The notes under the pieces were generated by a model. The model did not search any database. It was not told the origin of the DNA and worked only from the letters and a program-made list of their open reading frames with translations. Position numbers and translations under genes: made by a program. From assembly GCA_963205265.1 (NCBI GenBank), contig CAUJJI010000105.1, positions 1 through 34,709 of the forward strand: a DNA stretch of 34,709 bases, written 5' to 3'. Shown here in pieces: positions 1-8,586 of this stretch; positions within the stretch are counted from its first letter, which is position 1, and every line of letters begins with the position of its first letter. This DNA comes from Pseudomonadota bacterium (GTDB taxonomy: Bacteria; Pseudomonadota; Alphaproteobacteria; Sphingomonadales; Sphingomonadaceae).

Positions 1-41
1 AGTCAGGAGCGGACAATGGCCCGCTACGCTTCGCCCAGTTC

Positions 42-707
42 ATGACCGCACGCTTCCCGCATGACCAGAAGGCGCTCGCCCGCCTCGGCGAGCGGGTGCG
101 ACAGCGCCTGGCCGCCGACCCGTCGGTCTACAAGGTGCCGGTCGACAGGGCCGAGATCTTCGCGGTCACCGATTTCATCAGCGCCGAGGAATGCGACCAT
201 CTGGTCGCCATGATCGATCGCGTCGCCAAGCCGTCCGAACTGTTCGCCGAGACCTATCAGGAGGGCTATCGCTCCAGCTACTCGGGCGACGTCGATGCCC
301 ACGACAGCTTCGTCCGGATGATCGAGCGGCGGCTGAGCGACCTCCTCGGCATCGAGCTCGACTGGGGCGAGCGCTTCCAGGGACAGCGCTACCAGGTCGG
401 CCAGGAATTCAAGATCCATTGCGACTGGTTCGACTGCAATGCCGAATACTGGGCCAGCGAAGTCCGCCGCGGCGGCCAGCGCAGCTGGACGGCCATGGCC
501 TACCTGAACGACGTCGGCGAAGGCGGCGTCACCGAGTTCCCGCGGGTCGGCGTGCGGATCACGCCGGAGCGCGGCATGCTGGTCCTGTGGAACAACGCCC
601 TGCCGGACGGCACGGTGAACGAGGACACACTCCATTCCGCCCTGCCGGTGGAACAGGGCGTCAAGTATGTCATCACCAAGTGGTTCAGGACTCGCCGATG
701 GACCTGA
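42..707 (+). CDS. 2OG-Fe(II) oxygenase, prolyl 4-hydroxylase-like
   Basis: A 221-residue protein of the prolyl 4-hydroxylase alpha-subunit fold, which uses Fe(II), O2 and 2-oxoglutarate to hydroxylate a substrate, often a proline. The iron ligands are visible as H126 and D128 (HCDWFD) and H198 (LHSALPV), with K208 ten residues later in the position that binds 2-oxoglutarate. The jelly-roll strands around GGVTEFP and GMLVLWNN fit the family. The frame stays open to the left edge of the window and no clear Shine-Dalgarno precedes the ATG at 42, so the true start could lie further upstream. Its last 10 bases overlap the next gene, which suggests co-transcription. The target protein or peptide cannot be told from sequence. 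Confidence 0.85.
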   Translation: MTARFPHDQKALARLGERVRQRLAADPSVYKVPVDRAEIFAVTDFISAEECDHLVAMIDRVAKPSELFAETYQEGYRSSYSGDVDAHDSFVRMIERRLSDLLGIELDWGERFQGQRYQVGQEFKIHCDWFDCNAEYWASEVRRGGQRSWTAMAYLNDVGEGGVTEFPRVGVRITPERGMLVLWNNALPDGTVNEDTLHSALPVEQGVKYVITKWFRTRRWT

Positions 708-2521
708 GGCGCGCCGGCCTTGCCGCGCTGCTTCTCGCCGGCATTCCCGCCCTGAGCATGCCTCCGGCGGCGGCATCCGTCGCCACGGCTGCGGCGCACC
801 GTCGGGGGCAGAGCGAGGATGCGCGCCTCGTCGCCCTGTTTGCCGAAGACGCGCGGCGGCTGGCTGCTGTCGACCCGCTCGAGGCGCTCTACCGCGGCGA
901 GGAAGTGGCGCCGGCCGATTTCGCGGCGCTCTACACGGACGCGCTGGACCGGCGGGCGCTCGATTCGGCCACGCACAGCCTGCGTGCCCTGCAGGCGATC
1001 GACCGCAGCCGGCTCTCGCCCGAGAACCGCATTTCCTACGACGTCTTCGCCCGCGCCAAGCAGGAGGACATCGCCTGGCTGCAGCCGGGCGTCCGCGCGC
1101 TGACCAGGGTGCGGCCGTTCAATCATTTCGCCGGCCTCCCGGTCGAGTTCCCGACTTTGATGTCGAGCGAGGGCGTCGTCACTTTCGCCGGCGAGGCCGA
1201 CTACCGCCGCGCGCTGGCGCTCGACGGCCAGTTCGCGACGGTGATCGACACCGCCATCGGCCGCTTCCGCGAAGGCATGGCGGCCGGCGTGGTCGAGCCG
1301 AAGCTGACGGTCCGCAACATGATCGGCCAGATCGACGCGCTGCTCGCCCAGCCGGTGGAGAAGTCCCCCTTCTATTCGCCGGTGCTCGCCTTCCCGCCCG
1401 ACGTGCCGGAAGCGCAGCGCGCGGCGCTGCGACAAGCCTATGCCCGGACGATCGACGACGGCATCTACCCCGCCTATCGCCGCCTGCGCAGCTTCCTGGC
1501 CGAGGAATACCTGCCGGCCGCTCGCGACACCGTCGGCCTCTCCGCCATGCCCGGCGGCGCACCGCTGTACCGCAAGCTGATCGAGCGCGAGACGACGCTG
1601 CCGCTCGATCCCGAGACGCTGCACCGGCTCGGCTTGTCGGAAGTGGTGCGGATCCAGAAGGCGATGGACGGCGTCCGGCGCGAGATGGGCTACCAGGGCA
1701 CGCTCGCCGCCTTCTTCGACCATATCCGCGAGGACCCGCAGTTCCACCCGCGCACCCGCGCCGACCTGGAGCGCGGCTTCGCCGAGATCGCCCGCAAGGT
1801 CGAGGCGCAGATACCCCGCTTCTTCAAGCAGGTCCCCAGGACTCGCCTGCTGGTCCAGCCCTATCCCGCCTATCGCGAGCAGTACGAGCCGGGCGGCGGC
1901 TACCAGCAGGGATCGGCCGACGGCACCCGCCCGGGCACCTTCTTCTTCAACGCCTACGACCTGCCTAGCCGCTTCCTGACCGGCATGGCGACACTCTATC
2001 TCCACGAGGGCACGCCGGGCCATCACTTCCAGATCAGCCTGGCGCGGGAGAACGAAGCCCTGCCCGAATTCCAGCGCAGCGGCGGCAACAGCGCCTTCGT
2101 CGAAGGCTGGGCGCTCTATGCCGAGACGCTCGGCTACGAGATGGGCCTCTACCGCGATCCCATGCAGCACTGGGGCACGCTCGACGACGAGATGCTCAGG
2201 GCCATGCGGCTGGTGGTCGATACCGGGCTGCACGCCAAGGGCTGGAGCCGCGAGCAGGCGATCGCCTACATGCTCGCCAATTCGGGCATGGGGCGGACCG
2301 ACGCCGCCGCCGAAGTCGATCGCTACATTGCCAATCCGGCACAGGCGCTGAGCTACAAGGTCGGCTCGATGACCATCCAGCGGCTCCGCCGCAAGGCCGA
2401 GGCGGCGCTGGGCACCCGGTTCGACATCCGCGCCTTCCACGAACAGGTGCTGGGCTCGGGCGCACTGCCGCTGGCGGTGCTCGAGGCGAAGATCGACCGG
2501 TGGATCGTAGCGACGCGCTGA
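698..2521 (+). CDS. Secreted DUF885 family metallohydrolase
   Basis: A 607-residue protein. The N-terminus (MDLRRAGLAALLLAG, then small residues ending near AAASVATA) is a Sec signal peptide, so it should act in the periplasm or as a lipid-free exported enzyme. The C-terminal half holds the DUF885 hallmark HEGTPGHH at about residues 436-443, a zinc-binding HExxxGHH-like motif, followed by a downstream EGWALYAE segment that supplies another likely metal ligand. The family is generally regarded as peptidase-like, but the substrate is unknown. The ATG at 698 is chosen because it starts the signal peptide. The frame is open further upstream, but only over the coding region of the hydroxylase. It ends 7 bp before the convergent lysS. 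Confidence 0.85.
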   Translation: MDLRRAGLAALLLAGIPALSMPPAAASVATAAAHRRGQSEDARLVALFAEDARRLAAVDPLEALYRGEEVAPADFAALYTDALDRRALDSATHSLRALQAIDRSRLSPENRISYDVFARAKQEDIAWLQPGVRALTRVRPFNHFAGLPVEFPTLMSSEGVVTFAGEADYRRALALDGQFATVIDTAIGRFREGMAAGVVEPKLTVRNMIGQIDALLAQPVEKSPFYSPVLAFPPDVPEAQRAALRQAYARTIDDGIYPAYRRLRSFLAEEYLPAARDTVGLSAMPGGAPLYRKLIERETTLPLDPETLHRLGLSEVVRIQKAMDGVRREMGYQGTLAAFFDHIREDPQFHPRTRADLERGFAEIARKVEAQIPRFFKQVPRTRLLVQPYPAYREQYEPGGGYQQGSADGTRPGTFFFNAYDLPSRFLTGMATLYLHEGTPGHHFQISLARENEALPEFQRSGGNSAFVEGWALYAETLGYEMGLYRDPMQHWGTLDDEMLRAMRLVVDTGLHAKGWSREQAIAYMLANSGMGRTDAAAEVDRYIANPAQALSYKVGSMTIQRLRRKAEAALGTRFDIRAFHEQVLGSGALPLAVLEAKIDRWIVATR

Positions 2522-2528
2522 ACGACCG

Positions 2529-4127
2529 CTAGCCGACGCCTTCCAGCGCCTCGGCGATCAGCCTGCGCGTGTTCTCCACTCCATAGAGCGCGATGAAGCT
2601 GCCCATCCGCGGACCCTGGCTGGAGCCGAGCAGGGTTTCATAGAGCGCCTTGAACCAGTCGCGCAGTTGCTCGAAGCCGAAGTGCGGATCCTTGCCGATC
2701 TCGTAGACGATGGTCTGCAGGTCCTCGGCCGCCGCGCCTTCCGAAGTCGCCGCCAGTTCCTCGTCGAGTGCGGCCAGCGCCGCCGCCTCGTTCGCTTCGG
2801 GGCGCCGGCGCTTGAGCGTCGGTGCGATGAAGTCGCGGTTGTAGGCCAGCGCGCAGGTCACCAGCACGTCGAGAGCGGGATGGGCCGCGGGATCGGCATT
2901 GTCGACGTAGTTGCCGAGGTACGACCACACCTGCTCGCGCGTGGCATTGGCGCCGAGCACGCCGACGAGGTTGAGCAGCAGCCCATAGGTCACCGGCAGC
3001 CGTTCCCCGGCGCCGTCCGCCCGGCCGCCGGTCCGCAGCAGGTGCCACACCGGATTGCCGAGCTGCTGCTCGACCGGCTGCTCGCGCAGCTTCTCGCGGA
3101 ACTGCCAGTATTCGTCGACCGCCCGCGGGATCACGCCGATGTGCAGCTGCTTGGCGCTTTTCGGCTCGCGGAACAGGTAGAAGCCCAGGCTTTCCTCGCT
3201 GCCGTAGGTCAGCCACTGCTCGATGGTCAGGCCGTTGCCCTTGGACTTCGAGATCTTCTCGCCCTTCTCGTCGAGGAACAGCTCGTAGATCAGGCCCTCG
3301 GGCCGCCGCCCGCCGAGGATCTGCGCGATCTTGCCCGACTGGGTGACGCTGTCGGTCAGGTCCTTGCCGCACATCTCGTAGTCGACGCCGAGGTCGACCC
3401 AGCGAATCGCCCAATCGACTTTCCACTGCAGCTTGGCCTCGCCGCCGAAGATGCAGTGCTCGATCGTCTCGGCGTGGTCGACGAAGCGGACCAGGCCGGC
3501 TTCGGCGTCGACCACCTCGATCGGCACCTGCAGCACTTCGCCGGTGACCGGCGAGACGGGCAGCACCGGAGAATAGGTCTTGCGCCGCTCTTCGCGGAGC
3601 GTCGGCAGCATCACCGCCATGATCGCGTCGTAATGCCGCAGGACGTTGCGCAGCGCCTCGTCGAAGCCGCCCGAATTGTAGCGGTCCGAAGCCGAGACGA
3701 ATTCGTAGTCGAAGCCGAAGCGGTCGAGGAATTCGCGCAGCATCGCGTTATTGTGATGGGCGAAGCTCTCGTAGCGGTTGAACGGATCGGGAATGCGGCT
3801 GAGCGGCCGGCCGAGATGGGCGGCGAGCAGGCCCTGGTTCGGCACGTTGTCGGGCACCTTGCGCAGCCCGTCCATGTCGTCGCTGAAGGCCACCAGCCGC
3901 GTCGGCGCGCCGCCGGTCAGCACTTCGTAGGCACGGCGGACCAGCGTGGTGCGCAGCACTTCCTGGAAGGTGCCGATATGCGGCAGGCCCGAGGGGCCGT
4001 AGCCCGTCTCGAACAGCACCGGCGCCCCCTGCTTGCCCTGCGGGAACCGCTTGATGAGCTTGCGGGCCTCCTCGAAAGGCCATGCCTTCGATGTCTGGGC
4101 GGCGGCTTGGATATCGGCATCGGTCAT
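2529..4127 (-). CDS. lysS: Lysyl-tRNA synthetase, class I
   Basis: Charges tRNA-Lys with lysine in the cytoplasm. This is the class I (archaeal-type) enzyme, which many alphaproteobacteria use instead of the class II enzyme of E. coli. The 532 residues contain the HIGH-type motif PHIGTF near residue 50 and the KMSKS-type motif KISKSKG near residue 291, and the length fits the family. The start at 4127 (MTDADIQAAAQ) is preferred. An in-frame ATG at 4346 would add 73 residues, but that stretch is translated from the palindromic repeat upstream and has a low-complexity, arginine- and proline-rich look. It converges with the DUF885 gene and diverges from the helicase. Confidence 0.95.
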   Translation of the reverse strand: MTDADIQAAAQTSKAWPFEEARKLIKRFPQGKQGAPVLFETGYGPSGLPHIGTFQEVLRTTLVRRAYEVLTGGAPTRLVAFSDDMDGLRKVPDNVPNQGLLAAHLGRPLSRIPDPFNRYESFAHHNNAMLREFLDRFGFDYEFVSASDRYNSGGFDEALRNVLRHYDAIMAVMLPTLREERRKTYSPVLPVSPVTGEVLQVPIEVVDAEAGLVRFVDHAETIEHCIFGGEAKLQWKVDWAIRWVDLGVDYEMCGKDLTDSVTQSGKIAQILGGRRPEGLIYELFLDEKGEKISKSKGNGLTIEQWLTYGSEESLGFYLFREPKSAKQLHIGVIPRAVDEYWQFREKLREQPVEQQLGNPVWHLLRTGGRADGAGERLPVTYGLLLNLVGVLGANATREQVWSYLGNYVDNADPAAHPALDVLVTCALAYNRDFIAPTLKRRRPEANEAAALAALDEELAATSEGAAAEDLQTIVYEIGKDPHFGFEQLRDWFKALYETLLGSSQGPRMGSFIALYGVENTRRLIAEALEGVG

Positions 4128-4230
4128 GACCGCGCCTTTTGCGGAGGGTGGCGCGAATGGCAAGCGGGGATTGGGTCGAAAGCCAGTTCCTCCGCGTTCC
4201 GGGGAAGGCGACCGATGGTGTAGGACAACG

Positions 4231-4396
4231 CAAGGAACCTCCCCGGAACGGGGAGGGGGACCGCGACGCGTAGCGGCGTGGTGGAGGGGTCGGAACGTCC
4301 GATCGAGGCGCGGAGCCATGAGGAAAGGTTTCGACCCCTCCACCACGACGCCTGCGGCGCCGTGGTCCCCCTCCCCGTTCCGGGGAGGTTCTTGGC
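4231..4396. repeat. Palindromic repeat, family A (copy 1)
   Basis: Long inverted repeat. The left arm (from 4231) reads AACCTCCCCGGAACGGGGAG and continues into GGGGGACC. The right arm (to 4396) is its near-perfect reverse complement. Each arm then carries an inner TGGTGGAGGGGTCG segment, so the whole element can fold into a large cruciform or RNA hairpin. The same plan appears at 11422-11544 and, inside cysS, at 17395-17520. Confidence 0.85.
4377..4391 (+). promoter_or_regulatory. Possible SOS box (GTTC-N7-GTTC)
   Basis: The sequence GTTC CGGGGAG GTTC matches the direct-repeat LexA box known for alphaproteobacteria, and it lies 52 bp upstream of the ATG of the DinG-like helicase, a kind of gene that is SOS-regulated in other bacteria. 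It is part of the right arm of the family A repeat, and the left arm has the mirror match GAAC-N7-GAAC at 4235-4249. It may therefore be only a by-product of the repeat. Confidence 0.3.
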
Positions 4397-4443
4397 GCCT
4401 GCCCCCGGTTTACTTTCCGTTCCCCACTCCCCAAAGACACGGC

Positions 4444-7170
4444 ATGCCCCCCCTGACTCTCCCCGCGCTTCATGCCAGCCACGGCGGCTGCTGGCTGCGC
4501 GAGGGCGATCGCGGGACGCGGGCGATCGCCAAGGGCGAGGCGATCATGGCGGCGGCCGATACGCCGCTGCTGATCCTCAATGCACCGCTGGTGGCGACGC
4601 GGCTGGGCTATCCCGATCTCTCCGGCCTCGATCTGCTAGAACTGTTCGCCTTCATCCATCCGGCGCGCTTCGTAGTGCCCACGCCCAAGGGCCTGGCGCA
4701 TGCCCTGGGCCTGCCCGAACCGACGTCGGACGACGGCGTCCCGGCCCTGCTGCAACAGGCGGCGGCGATGTTGCTCGACACCTGCGCCGGTCCCGACTGG
4801 CCCGAGCGCGAGGGCGCCTGGACTGCGCTGCAGTCGCTGACGCGGATGCGCTGGCCCTGGGCCGCGCAGCTCGCCGCCCGCATTGCCCAGCCGGAGCGGG
4901 CCGAACGCTGGCTGTTCTCGCGCCTGCCCGAATGGGACGAGGCGCCGGAGCGACCGCAGCCGGCGCAGGTTTCGCTGGCGGAGGACGAGGTCCTGGCCCG
5001 GCTCGACGCGCTGACCGGCGCCGATGCCGAACAGCGCCCCAGCCAGCGTGCCTATGCCGCCGAAGCGGCCCATGCCTTCGCTCCGCGCAAGCGCGATAGC
5101 GCGCCGCATGTCCTGCTCGCCCAGGCTGGCACCGGCATCGGCAAGACGCTGGGCTACCTGGCGCCCGCCTCGCTGTGGGCCGAGGCGTCGGGCGGCACGG
5201 TCTGGGTGTCGACTTTCACCAAGGCGCTGCAGCGGCAATTGCGCCGCGAGAGCCGCACCGCCTGGCCCGATCGCCGCCCGGACGGCAGCCGGCCGGTCGT
5301 CGTGCGCAAGGGGCGCGAGAACTACCTCTGCCTGCTCAATCTCGAGGACGCGCTGCAGGGCGGCTTTGCCGGCCGCGCAGCGATCCTCGCGCAGCTCGTG
5401 GCACGCTGGGCCGCCTATTCGCAGGACGGCGACATGATCGGCGGCGACCTGCCGGGCTGGCTGGGCACGCTGTTCCGCCAGCGCGGCATCACGGCGCTGA
5501 CCGACCGGCGCGGCGAATGCATCTACGCCGGCTGCCCGCACTACCGGAAATGCTTCGTCGAACGCGCCGGCCGCGCGAGCGCCCAGGCCGACCTGGACAT
5601 CGCCAACCACGCGCTGGTGTTGGTCAACGACGCCCGCGGGGGCGATGCCGCGCAGCGCCCGACGCGGATCGTCTTCGACGAAGGCCACCACGTCTTCGAA
5701 GCCGCCGATTCGACTTTCGCCGCGGCCCTGACCGGCGCCGAGACGATCGAGCTCAGGCGCTGGGTCATCGGGCCCGAGCGTGGCTCGAAAGGGCGCCGCC
5801 GGGGCCTGTCGGCGCGGCTCGCCGATCTCGCCAGCTACGACGAGGCCGGCGCCAAGGCGATCGCCGCGGCGCGCGAAGCGGCGGAAGCGCTGCCCGCCGA
5901 CGGCTGGCTGCAGCGGATCAACGAGAATGCCCCGTCGGGCCCGCTGGAAGAGCTGTTCGCGGCAGTCCGCGCGCTGGTCTATGCCCGCGACGAGAGCGGC
6001 GGCCAGGAAGCCGGCTACGGGCTCGAGACCGAGGCGGCGCAGCTCGACGGCGCCTTCATCGAGCATACCCAGGCGGCGCAGGCGGTGCTCGCCGAACTGC
6101 GCCAGCCGCTGATCCGGCTCGGCGTCCGGCTGGAGGCTCTGCTGCAGGAACCGCCCGACTGGCTCGATGGTCCCGGCCGAGCGCGGATCGAGGGCGCGCG
6201 CCATGCCCTGGCCTGGCGGATCGACCTGCTCGCCGCCTGGGAAGCCCTGCTCGAGCGGCTCGGCGGCGCGGCCGATCCCGAATTCGTCGACTGGCTGGCG
6301 GTCGAGCGTGCCGACGCGCGCGAGTTCGACATCGGCATCCATCGCCGCTGGCTCGATCCGATGAAGCCGTTCGCCCGCACCGTGCTCGAGCCGGCGCACG
6401 GCGTGCTGATGACCTCGGCGACGCTCCGCGACGGCCATCAGGGCGAGGATTGGCGAGCGGCGATCTCCCGCGCCGGCGCCGGCCATCTCGACGTGGCGCC
6501 GCGGCTGACCAGCTTCGACAGCCCGTTCGACTATGCGACCCAGGCCGAAGTGCTGATCGTCACCGACGTGCCGCGCGGCGACATCCCGGCCCTGGCCGGC
6601 GCCTATGCCCGGCTGATCGAGGCGGCGGGCGGCGGCGCGCTCGGCCTGTTCACCGCGATCCGCCGGATGCGCGCGGTCTACGGCCGCATCGCCGATCGGC
6701 TCGCCCGCTCGGGCCTGCCGCTGTTCGCCCAGCACGTCGATCCGATCGACACCGGCACCTTGGTCGACATCTTCCGCGACGATCCCCGGGCTTCGCTGCT
6801 CGGCACCGATGCCTTGCGCGACGGCGTCGACGTGCCCGGCCATTCGCTGCGGCTGGTGGTGATGGAGCAGGTCCCCTGGCCGCGGCCGTCGATCCTCCAT
6901 CGTGCGCGGCGCATGGCCGGCGGCGGATCGGTTTACGACGACGGCATCATCCGCGCCCGGCTGGCCCAGGCTTTCGGCCGCCTGATCCGCAGCCGCGACG
7001 ACCGCGGCCACTTCGTAGTGCTGTCTTCCGCCTTCCCCTCGCGGCTGCTCAGCGCCTTCCCGCCGGGGACGCCGATCCTGCGGCTTTCCCTGGAGGAGGC
7101 TTTACTTCGCGTCGGCGGCAGTGTTTCAGCTGAGCCCGTGACCAGCCGGACCGAATCCCCCAGCCCGTGA
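4444..7170 (+). CDS. DinG/XPD-like Fe-S ATP-dependent DNA helicase
   Basis: A 908-residue superfamily 2 helicase of the DinG/XPD group, expected to unwind DNA 5' to 3' during repair or R-loop removal. Walker A is AGTGIGKT at 228-235 and the DEAH-box equivalent is FDEGHH at 411-416. Four cysteines, C296, C359, C364 and C370, have the spacing of the DinG [4Fe-4S] cluster (the last three separated by 4 and 5 residues). The C-terminal half has the motif V/VI regions (GTDALRDGVDVPG and QAFGRLIRS). The first 220 or so residues form an extra N-terminal domain that I do not recognise. The ATG at 4444 is chosen because the open frame upstream runs through repeat sequence. A possible SOS box lies upstream. 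The sixA-like gene follows after 13 bp. Confidence 0.9.
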   Translation: MPPLTLPALHASHGGCWLREGDRGTRAIAKGEAIMAAADTPLLILNAPLVATRLGYPDLSGLDLLELFAFIHPARFVVPTPKGLAHALGLPEPTSDDGVPALLQQAAAMLLDTCAGPDWPEREGAWTALQSLTRMRWPWAAQLAARIAQPERAERWLFSRLPEWDEAPERPQPAQVSLAEDEVLARLDALTGADAEQRPSQRAYAAEAAHAFAPRKRDSAPHVLLAQAGTGIGKTLGYLAPASLWAEASGGTVWVSTFTKALQRQLRRESRTAWPDRRPDGSRPVVVRKGRENYLCLLNLEDALQGGFAGRAAILAQLVARWAAYSQDGDMIGGDLPGWLGTLFRQRGITALTDRRGECIYAGCPHYRKCFVERAGRASAQADLDIANHALVLVNDARGGDAAQRPTRIVFDEGHHVFEAADSTFAAALTGAETIELRRWVIGPERGSKGRRRGLSARLADLASYDEAGAKAIAAAREAAEALPADGWLQRINENAPSGPLEELFAAVRALVYARDESGGQEAGYGLETEAAQLDGAFIEHTQAAQAVLAELRQPLIRLGVRLEALLQEPPDWLDGPGRARIEGARHALAWRIDLLAAWEALLERLGGAADPEFVDWLAVERADAREFDIGIHRRWLDPMKPFARTVLEPAHGVLMTSATLRDGHQGEDWRAAISRAGAGHLDVAPRLTSFDSPFDYATQAEVLIVTDVPRGDIPALAGAYARLIEAAGGGALGLFTAIRRMRAVYGRIADRLARSGLPLFAQHVDPIDTGTLVDIFRDDPRASLLGTDALRDGVDVPGHSLRLVVMEQVPWPRPSILHRARRMAGGGSVYDDGIIRARLAQAFGRLIRSRDDRGHFVVLSSAFPSRLLSAFPPGTPILRLSLEEALLRVGGSVSAEPVTSRTESPSP

Positions 7171-7183
7171 TGAAGACCCAGCC

Positions 7184-7729
7184 ATGAAAACCTTGGGCCT
7201 TTTCCGCCACGCCAAGTCCGACTGGAAGGACGCGCGCGCGCGCGACTTCGACCGGCCGCTGAACGAGCGGGGCCGCAAGGGCGCCGCGGTCATGGGCAAG
7301 CACATCATCGAGCACGGCATCAAGTGGGAGCGCATTCTCGCTTCGCCGGCGGCGCGAGTCACCCAGACGATCGAAGTCGCCATGGATGCGGCCAACGTCA
7401 AGGCGCCGGTGCGCTGGGACCGGCGCATCTACCTCGCCAGTTCGCCGACGCTGATCGAGATCCTGCGCGAGCAGGAAGGCGATCCCGCCTCTATCCTGAT
7501 GGTCGGCCACAATCCGGGGCTGGAGGACGTCATTTTCGATCTCGTGCCCGACGACGGCAGCAGCCCGCTGCGCGACATCGTCGAGGAGAAATTCCCGACC
7601 GCCGCCTATGCCGTGCTCGAGCTCGACTGCGACAGCTGGGCGGACATCGCCGAGGGCCAGGCGCGGCTGGTGCACCTGGTGCGGCCGAGGGACCTCGACC
7701 CGCTGCTGGGACCCGAGGCGGTGGATTAG
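7184..7729 (+). CDS. SixA-like histidine phosphatase
   Basis: A 181-residue histidine phosphatase superfamily protein. The N-terminal LFRHAKSDW holds the RHG-type motif with the nucleophilic His9, and the second catalytic histidine is in MVGHNPGLED. The RHAKS form is typical of SixA, which removes phosphate from phosphohistidine in phosphorelay or PTS proteins. Alphaproteobacterial members are usually annotated only as histidine phosphatase family, so the substrate is open. It begins 13 bp after the helicase stop and is probably co-transcribed with it. A GC-rich hairpin at 7742-7786 separates it from the convergent merR-type gene. Confidence 0.85.
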   Translation: MKTLGLFRHAKSDWKDARARDFDRPLNERGRKGAAVMGKHIIEHGIKWERILASPAARVTQTIEVAMDAANVKAPVRWDRRIYLASSPTLIEILREQEGDPASILMVGHNPGLEDVIFDLVPDDGSSPLRDIVEEKFPTAAYAVLELDCDSWADIAEGQARLVHLVRPRDLDPLLGPEAVD

Positions 7730-7741
7730 GCCCGGCTCGCC

Positions 7742-7786
7742 TTTCCCCTCTCCCCTTTCCCCCTCGATGGGGAGGGGAATGTCCCC
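7742..7786. terminator. Hairpin between convergent genes, family A fragment
   Basis: The short gap between the ends of the phosphatase and merR-type genes contains TTCCCCTC (7743-7750) and its inverted partner GAGGGGAA (7772-7779), with further C-run/G-run pairing inside. It could end transcription from both sides, though no T-tract is present. Its CTCCCC and GGGGAGG strings resemble a reduced arm of the family A repeat. Confidence 0.35.
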
Positions 7787-8158
7787 TCAGCCCGCGTCGA
7801 GCGCCGCGGCGAGGCTGTCGCGAATCGACTTCAACTGGGCAGTGGATGCCTGCAGGGCGGGGCCGGCGACCGGTACTGCCGGCGTGCCCTTGTCCTCCAG
7901 CGCGAGCCGGGCGCCGCGCAGCGTATAGCCGTCGCGGTGGACGAGGCGATCGATCGTGACCAGCAGCTGCACGTCCTGCGGCCGGTAATAACGGCGGCCG
8001 CCGCTGCGCTTGATCGGCTTGAGCATCGGGAACTGCTCTTCCCAATAGCGCAGGACGTGCTGGCGGATGCCCAGCGCCACCGCCACTTCGCCGATCGTGC
8101 GCAAGGCGTCTGGCGCCTTGCCGTCGTCGAAACCTCGGAAATTATCGTTCTGCGTCAT
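7787..8158 (-). CDS. MerR-family transcriptional regulator
   Basis: A 123-residue DNA-binding protein. Residues around 20-60 form the MerR winged helix-turn-helix: [10 protein letters not shown], then [13 protein letters not shown] and [11 protein letters not shown]. The short C-terminal part lacks the cysteines of metal-sensing MerR proteins, so the signal is unknown. It starts with an ATGA overlap on the stop codon of ihfA (8155-8158), which implies translational coupling. The pairing ihfA then merR is common in alphaproteobacteria, where this regulator is often left without a function. It is not a metal regulator by sequence. Confidence 0.9.
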   Translation of the reverse strand: MTQNDNFRGFDDGKAPDALRTIGEVAVALGIRQHVLRYWEEQFPMLKPIKRSGGRRYYRPQDVQLLVTIDRLVHRDGYTLRGARLALEDKGTPAVPVAGPALQASTAQLKSIRDSLAAALDAG

Positions 8159-8454
8159 GGTCTTCCGGAGATGCGATCCTTCAGCATCTGGCTCGCCCGG
8201 AACGTCATCACCCGGCGCGGAGTGATCGGCACTTCGACGCCGGTTTTCGGATTGCGGCCGATGCGTTGCCCCTTGTCCCGCAAGAGGAACGTGCCGAAGC
8301 CGGAGATCTTGACGTTTTCTCCGCGCGCCAGTGCCTCACCCATGTGCTTGAGGATGGATTCGACCATCTCCAAGGATTCCGTGCGCGACAAGCCGAGATT
8401 CTTGTGAATGGCCTCGGCTATTGCAGCACGCGTCAGCGTTTCTGTGGAGCGCAT
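8155..8454 (-). CDS. ihfA: Integration host factor subunit alpha
   Basis: A 99-residue HU/IHF family DNA-bending protein. Typical features are [11 protein letters not shown] at the start, the VKISGFGTF strand and GRNPKTG on the beta-arm (the proline that intercalates into DNA), followed by [14 protein letters not shown]. It pairs with IhfB, encoded elsewhere, to bend DNA at promoters and recombination sites. The start at 8454 (MRSTETLT) gives the usual family length. An in-frame ATG 14 codons upstream would add a basic, glycine-rich tail not seen in IhfA. It lies downstream of fabH and upstream of the merR-type gene with a 4-base overlap. Confidence 0.93.
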   Translation of the reverse strand: MRSTETLTRAAIAEAIHKNLGLSRTESLEMVESILKHMGEALARGENVKISGFGTFLLRDKGQRIGRNPKTGVEVPITPRRVMTFRASQMLKDRISGRP

Positions 8455-8566
8455 CCTGCCACCCGTCCCCTGTTTTACGCGACCCCCGAGCGTCAAACCA
8501 TACGGACTTTCCGACGAAAAGCAATGCCATGGCCCATATAGTGCAGCCGATGGGTAACTGTCGTGG

Positions 8567-8581
8567 ATGTTACGGTAACAT
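8567..8581. promoter_or_regulatory. 15-bp palindrome between fabH and ihfA
   Basis: A perfect inverted repeat, ATGTTAC-G-GTAACAT, just beyond the fabH stop codon and about 112 bp upstream of the ihfA start. It could be an operator for a dimeric regulator or a small hairpin. No partner protein can be named. Confidence 0.35.
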
Positions 8582-8586
8582 GGAGC

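Larger units (their letters stand above)
4128..4443. other. Divergent lysS/helicase spacer, repeat-filled
   Basis: This 316-bp gap holds no gene. It must contain the promoters of lysS (leftward) and of the helicase (rightward), but no convincing -35/-10 pair stands out. More than half of it is a palindromic repeat (see 4231-4396), and a fragment near 4185-4207 resembles one arm of the same repeat. Both flanking reading frames remain open through large parts of the gap, which is why longer starts for the two genes are possible but unlikely. Confidence 0.7.

Noticed and set aside
4128..4346. An N-terminal extension of lysS to 605 residues
   Set aside because: The extra 73 residues are translated from the palindromic repeat and lack resemblance to LysRS N-termini. 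The start at 4127 gives a normal length.
7742..7786. A small RNA gene in the gap between the phosphatase and merR-type genes
   Set aside because: Only a C-run/G-run hairpin is present, with no promoter or T-tract. It is better explained as a terminator or repeat remnant.
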